Assembly (NCBI GenBank): GCA_963747375.1
Contig: CAVVFL010000022.1
Span: 62,001 to 126,000 of the forward strand
DNA: 64,000 nucleotides
DNA from: Sva-07 sp963747375
Lineage (GTDB): Bacteria > Actinomycetota > Acidimicrobiia > Acidimicrobiales > Ilumatobacteraceae
Reading direction: 5' to 3'
Positions 60,704-64,000 of the stretch are shown here, piece by piece. The notes under the pieces are model-generated. The model ran no database searches, was not told where the DNA came from, and saw only the letters and a program-made list of their open reading frames with translations. Numbering within the stretch: position 1 is the stretch's first letter; every line of letters begins with the position of its first letter. The position numbers were made by a program, and so were the translations under genes.

Positions 60704-61417
60704 ATGACCGCGCGTGTCGTGATCGATCGGCGACCGGACGGGTCGTCGCGTTCGCCTGAACGTCTCGTCGTGTTCTTCCACGGGTTCATGACGATGCCGA
60801 CCAGCTATCGGACGCTGCTCGGTGCGCTCGCCGACGATCGCACGGTCGTGATCGCTCCACGCATGTACCGGCCCGGTCCCGCGGTGCTCGCGGGCCACCC
60901 GACTGCGCCGCAGGAAGCCGCCTCCGGCGTGTCGATCGTCGACGAGGCATTCCAGTCGTACCACCCGGCAGAACTGTGGCTCGCGGGACACTCGCGAGGT
61001 GGCCAGGTGGCATGGATCGTGGCAGGTGACACAGCGCCCGACGGAGTGATCGTTGTCGATCCGGTCGACGGCGGCGGGCCGAAGGCGGTCCGGCCGAAGG
61101 CCACCGCCGAGCCCGCGAACTTCGAGAGTCGAACGCTCGTGATCGGCGCAGGCCGAGGCGGGCGATGCGCTCCCGACCCGGTCAATCATCGCCAGTTCGC
61201 GAGAGCAGCTCCTGTCGGGGCGACGCATGTCGTCGTCGAGGACATGGGCCACGCCGATCTGCTCGACGACCGGCCACGTCGGGCCGCCCGCCTGCTGTGC
61301 CCCGGACACGACCACCCCGATCTGGCCCGTCGGACGATCGTCGAGTTGATGCGAGCGTTCCTCGACGGCGCGCTGCCTCCGAGCGGTGCGACGCCGTTGG
61401 CCTTCGAGGTCCGCTGA
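60704..61417 (+). CDS. Alpha/beta hydrolase, chlorophyllase/PET-hydrolase-like
   Basis: 237 residues from the ATG at 60704. LVVFFHGFMTMPTSYRTLL gives the oxyanion region, LAGHSRGGQVAWIVA the nucleophile serine (G-H-S-R-G-G), IVVDPVDGGGP the acidic residue and VVEDMGHADLLDD the histidine. GHSRGG and the DPVDG segment are typical of chlorophyllase-type lipases. A GTG start at 60668 would add 12 residues. It follows the quinone oxidoreductase by 36 bases. Confidence 0.83.
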   Translation: MTARVVIDRRPDGSSRSPERLVVFFHGFMTMPTSYRTLLGALADDRTVVIAPRMYRPGPAVLAGHPTAPQEAASGVSIVDEAFQSYHPAELWLAGHSRGGQVAWIVAGDTAPDGVIVVDPVDGGGPKAVRPKATAEPANFESRTLVIGAGRGGRCAPDPVNHRQFARAAPVGATHVVVEDMGHADLLDDRPRRAARLLCPGHDHPDLARRTIVELMRAFLDGALPPSGATPLAFEVR

Positions 61418-61435
61418 CGCCGTGTGCAACCAGCG

Positions 61436-62242
61436 TCAGCCCGGTGTGACCAGGTCGACGACGACGCCGGCGTGGTCACTGGCCCAGACCGGCTCGCCAT
61501 CGACCAGCACGGGTTCGGTGCCCACCAACCCGGCGGCCGACGGATTTCCGACAGGTTTGGGTCGGGGCCACGACACCAGTACGTAGTCGAGGCGGCGATT
61601 CGGCCACGCGCTGTCGGCGGTGAGTGGATTCTCGCGGCGCCAGGTCCACCCTGGCCCATCGCCGACGTGTTCCCACGCGTCGGACAACACGATGCCGCTC
61701 ACTGCGTCTCGTCGCCCTGTCAGCAGGCGGACCTCGTCGCTGTCGGCGACGGCGTTCAGGTCGGCGCCGATCACGACCGGGAGGTCGATCGCGGAGTCGC
61801 CCCGCCACTCGTCCGCCAATTCGAGGAGTCGGAGCGCCTGGCGTTCGCGGGTGGCGGAGTCGTCGAAACGATGGTCGAGATGGGTCGAGGCGACCGGCCA
61901 CCGCCCCCACGGCGACTCGACGTCGGCGGCGATCACCCGGCGATGACCAGGCGTGCCGTCACGGCGCGGAAGGGCCTCGTCCGTGATCGGCTCGATCGGC
62001 CATCGCGACAGCACTGCGTTGGCGAAGCCGACCCCGCCGCGTCCGATCGCGTCGGTCCGCGCCGTGTGGAACCCGAGTTCGTCGCCGACGACCGTGGCGA
62101 GGTCGGTGTCCCCATCGACCCACACTTCCTGGAGGCACACGATGTCAGGGGCAGCCTGACGCAGGGTCTCGACGATCGCATGTTGACGTTGCTCCCAGTC
62201 GCCGAACCTCCACCACAGGTTCCAGGTCACGACGCGCACCAT
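61436..62242 (-). CDS. Endonuclease/exonuclease/phosphatase-family hydrolase
   Basis: 268 residues, intact. EEP fold: VVTWNLWWRFGDWEQR start, DIVCLQEVWVDGD (metal glutamate), STHLDHRFDDS, VVIGADLNAVADS (Asp/Asn), RRLDYVLVS and ASDHAGVVVDL (final Asp-His). The family includes phosphodiesterases, nucleases and sphingomyelinases. No signal peptide. Same strand as the amidase gene, which ends 37 bases upstream. Confidence 0.88.
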   Translation of the reverse strand: MVRVVTWNLWWRFGDWEQRQHAIVETLRQAAPDIVCLQEVWVDGDTDLATVVGDELGFHTARTDAIGRGGVGFANAVLSRWPIEPITDEALPRRDGTPGHRRVIAADVESPWGRWPVASTHLDHRFDDSATRERQALRLLELADEWRGDSAIDLPVVIGADLNAVADSDEVRLLTGRRDAVSGIVLSDAWEHVGDGPGWTWRRENPLTADSAWPNRRLDYVLVSWPRPKPVGNPSAAGLVGTEPVLVDGEPVWASDHAGVVVDLVTPG

Positions 62243-62278
62243 CGCATCCTTGCCGACGGGTGCGAACTCTCGCGTCGT

Positions 62279-63695
62279 TCAGCCGTGAATGGGCGCGAGG
62301 CGGTCGGCCCAGGGACTGGCCACCTCCAGTTGCGACGCGACCCGCAGCAGCAGCGCCTCGTCGTCGATCGGTCCGACGAACTGCACCCCGACGGGCAGGC
62401 CATCGTTGCTCCAGTGGAGCGGCAGCGACACTGCCGGCTGGCCGCTCACGTTGAACTGTGCGGTGAACTGCAGAATGCTCGTCAGCCGCTCGGTGCCGAG
62501 TTCGGGATCGCTCAACCAGCCGATCGGGGGCGGCGGAACGGCGATCACGGGCGTGACCAGGAGGTCGAAGTCGTCCCACCACGCCTGGAGGCGGCGAGAC
62601 CACGCGTGGACCCAGTTGATCGAGTGGACGTAGTCGGCCGCCGGAACGGCCCGTCCGATCGAACCCATCAGCCAGTTGCTCGGCTCGACATCGTGCTCGA
62701 CGATCGGCCGCCCGATCGCATCGCCCATGTTGGTGAAGTCGATGGCCGTGGCCACCGCGACGATGGTCACGAAGTGACGGGTGAACTCTGCGTCGAAGAA
62801 GGCGTCGGGCTGGGCGACCTCGACGTCGTGTCCGAGTGCCTCCAACAGTGCACCGGCGCGCTCGACGGCGGCAACGCACTCCGAATCGGTGGTGACGCCG
62901 GCGTGATCCGGCGCCAGCCCGACGCGGAGTCGACCTGGATCGACACCGACCTCGTCGGCGAACGGGCGTGTCGGCGGTGCGGCAGTGTACGGATCGCCGG
63001 TGTGACGTCCGCTCATCACATCGAGCATCGCAGCGGTGTCTCGAACCGAACGCGACACGACGCCGTCGGTCGTGGACCCCGCCCAGCCTTCGCCGAGCTG
63101 TGGCCCATGCGTGATTCGCCCCCGGCTCGGCTTGAGCCCGACCAGGCCGCACTCACTCGCGGGAACTCGAATCGATCCGCCGCCGTCACCGGCATGGGCC
63201 ATCGGCACCATTCCGGCTGCCACCGCCGCCGCGGAGCCGCCAGAGGAACCGCCGGTGGAGTGATCGGTGTTCCACGGGTTGCGTGTGGCGCCGAACGCCA
63301 GCGGCTCGGTGGTGATCGTGCCGCCCAACTCCGGCGTGTTCGTTCGGCCGAGCGTGATCAGGCCGGCCGAGCGAATCGACTCGTAGAGGTACGAGTTCTC
63401 GGTCGCTCGTACATCGGCGTCCTTGAGCGCCTGGTTGCCCATCGTGTGCGGTTCGCCGGCGATCTCGCAGCCGAGGTCCTTGACCAGGAAGGGCACACCT
63501 CGGAACGGGCCGTCGGGGATCGCCCCGGCCGCCTCGGCCCGCGTCTGCGTCGAAGCGTTCGTGGATGACCGCATTGATGGTCGGGTCGAGGCGTTGCACC
63601 CGCTCGATGGCATCGTCGACGAGTTCGACCGGCGACGCAGCACCCGATCGGATCAGCGCAGCCAGCTCAGTGGCATCCGGAAGTGGGGTGGTCAT
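62279..63695 (-). CDS. Amidase (amidase signature family; one frameshift)
   Basis: About 471 residues. Catalytic triad of the amidase signature family: lysine in VPFLVKDLG, the cis-serine/serine in STGGSSGGSAAAVAAGMVP and GDGGGSIRVPAS, then LVGLKPSRGRIT. A +1 indel near 63550 (after HERFDA) splits the first 50 residues from the rest. It hydrolyses an amide bond of an unknown small molecule, possibly a nitrile-pathway or acylamide substrate. Confidence 0.9.
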
Positions 63696-63710
63696 CGAGG
63701 CTCCTGCCGG

Positions 63711-64000
63711 TCAGGTCGTCTGCACGATGAGGACGGAACACTCGGCGTGATGCGCACAGCGACTCGACACGCTGCCGAGCAGGAAACGCCGTGCACCCTG
63801 CATGCCGCGGTTGCCGATGACGAGCAGATCGGCGTCGACGTGCTCGCAGAGCGAGAGCAGAGCGTCAGCGGCATCGCCGGTGAGAGCATGGGTCGTCGCC
63901 TCGACGCCCGCCTCGGCGGCGAGGGCGGCTGCCGCTTCGAGTCCGAGCTTCGTCGATTGTTCGCTCGCCTCGCCCCACTCGTTCGAGGCAACCACCATGT
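63711..64000 (-). CDS. Universal stress protein, C-terminal part (truncated by window edge)
   Basis: At least 95 residues to the window end. The UspA ATP-binding end is visible: DADLLVIGNRGMQGARRFLLGS, HHAECSVLIVQT. The N-terminal VVGVDGS strand is expected beyond base 64000; an internal methionine at 63998 is not the true start. Universal stress proteins bind ATP and respond to stress; partners unknown. Confidence 0.82.
   Translation of the reverse strand, partial: MVVASNEWGEASEQSTKLGLEAAAALAAEAGVEATTHALTGDAADALLSLCEHVDADLLVIGNRGMQGARRFLLGSVSSRCAHHAECSVLIVQTT

Noticed and set aside
58640..61429. A 929-codon minus-strand frame across the oxygenase, quinone oxidoreductase and hydrolase
   Set aside because: Only the last 316 codons match a known fold; upstream it is a low-complexity shadow of plus-strand genes that have clear motifs.

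Overview
The window is high-GC bacterial DNA. Its gene content (F420-type luciferase-like oxidoreductases, a BldD-type regulator, a PAC2-family protein, HrcA/DnaJ/RsmE and HemW side by side, GTG starts and 4-base GTGA/ATGA overlaps) suggests an actinomycete, most likely of the Acidimicrobiia/Ilumatobacter type. That assignment is inference; no rRNA gene is present.

Layout. 0.1-9 kb: a phosphotransferase, leuS, nagA, an acyl-adenylating enzyme, an LLM oxidoreductase, a TetR regulator and a histone-deacetylase-family hydrolase. 10.2-18.4 kb: seven minus-strand genes whose ends all overlap by four bases. They are a ThuA-Gfo/Idh fusion, a Gfo/Idh dehydrogenase, an alpha/beta hydrolase, an S51-peptidase-like protein fused to a cysteinyl-tRNA-synthetase-type C-terminus, and a four-component quaternary-amine ABC importer. 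18.5-21.2 kb: a divergent zinc/manganese ABC importer. 21-28 kb: LLM oxidoreductase, PAC2 protein, phosphotransferase, thioredoxin-TPR protein, PaaX-like repressor divergent from a fatty acid desaturase. 27-33 kb: comEA-comEC-holA, rpsT, lepA. 33-39 kb: lipoprotein, MFS exporter, an HTTM protein with a small partner lying between two 147-bp direct repeats, flavodoxin, MOSC, photolyase. 39-44 kb: hrcA (CIRCE-like operator), dnaJ, rsmE, a BldD homologue with an intact c-di-GMP signature, hemW. 43.8-52 kb: oxygenases, tRNA-Val, esterase, SMP-30-like lipoprotein, a divergent AdoHcyase paralogue, gene remnants, metallo-beta-lactamase fold hydrolase. 52-56 kb: three SGNH hydrolase genes, two carrying a cysteine-paired C-terminal repeat. 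56-64 kb: serine hydrolase, Crp/Fnr regulator, a structured intergenic region, oxygenase, quinone oxidoreductase, hydrolases, amidase and a truncated universal stress protein.

Quality. About 45 single-base indels break otherwise normal genes, including essential ones (leuS has about nine). Almost all are +1, and the extra base sits at or beside a third codon position. I read this as a consensus artefact, possibly from mixed strains, and describe the affected genes as single restored genes.

Repeats. At least six palindromes, most with a GGGGTCAGACCCC-type core, sit at gene ends or between convergent genes. One lies inside a coding sequence, in an interdomain linker. A second palindrome type, with long GC-rich arms, lies at 22.4 and 30.7 kb.
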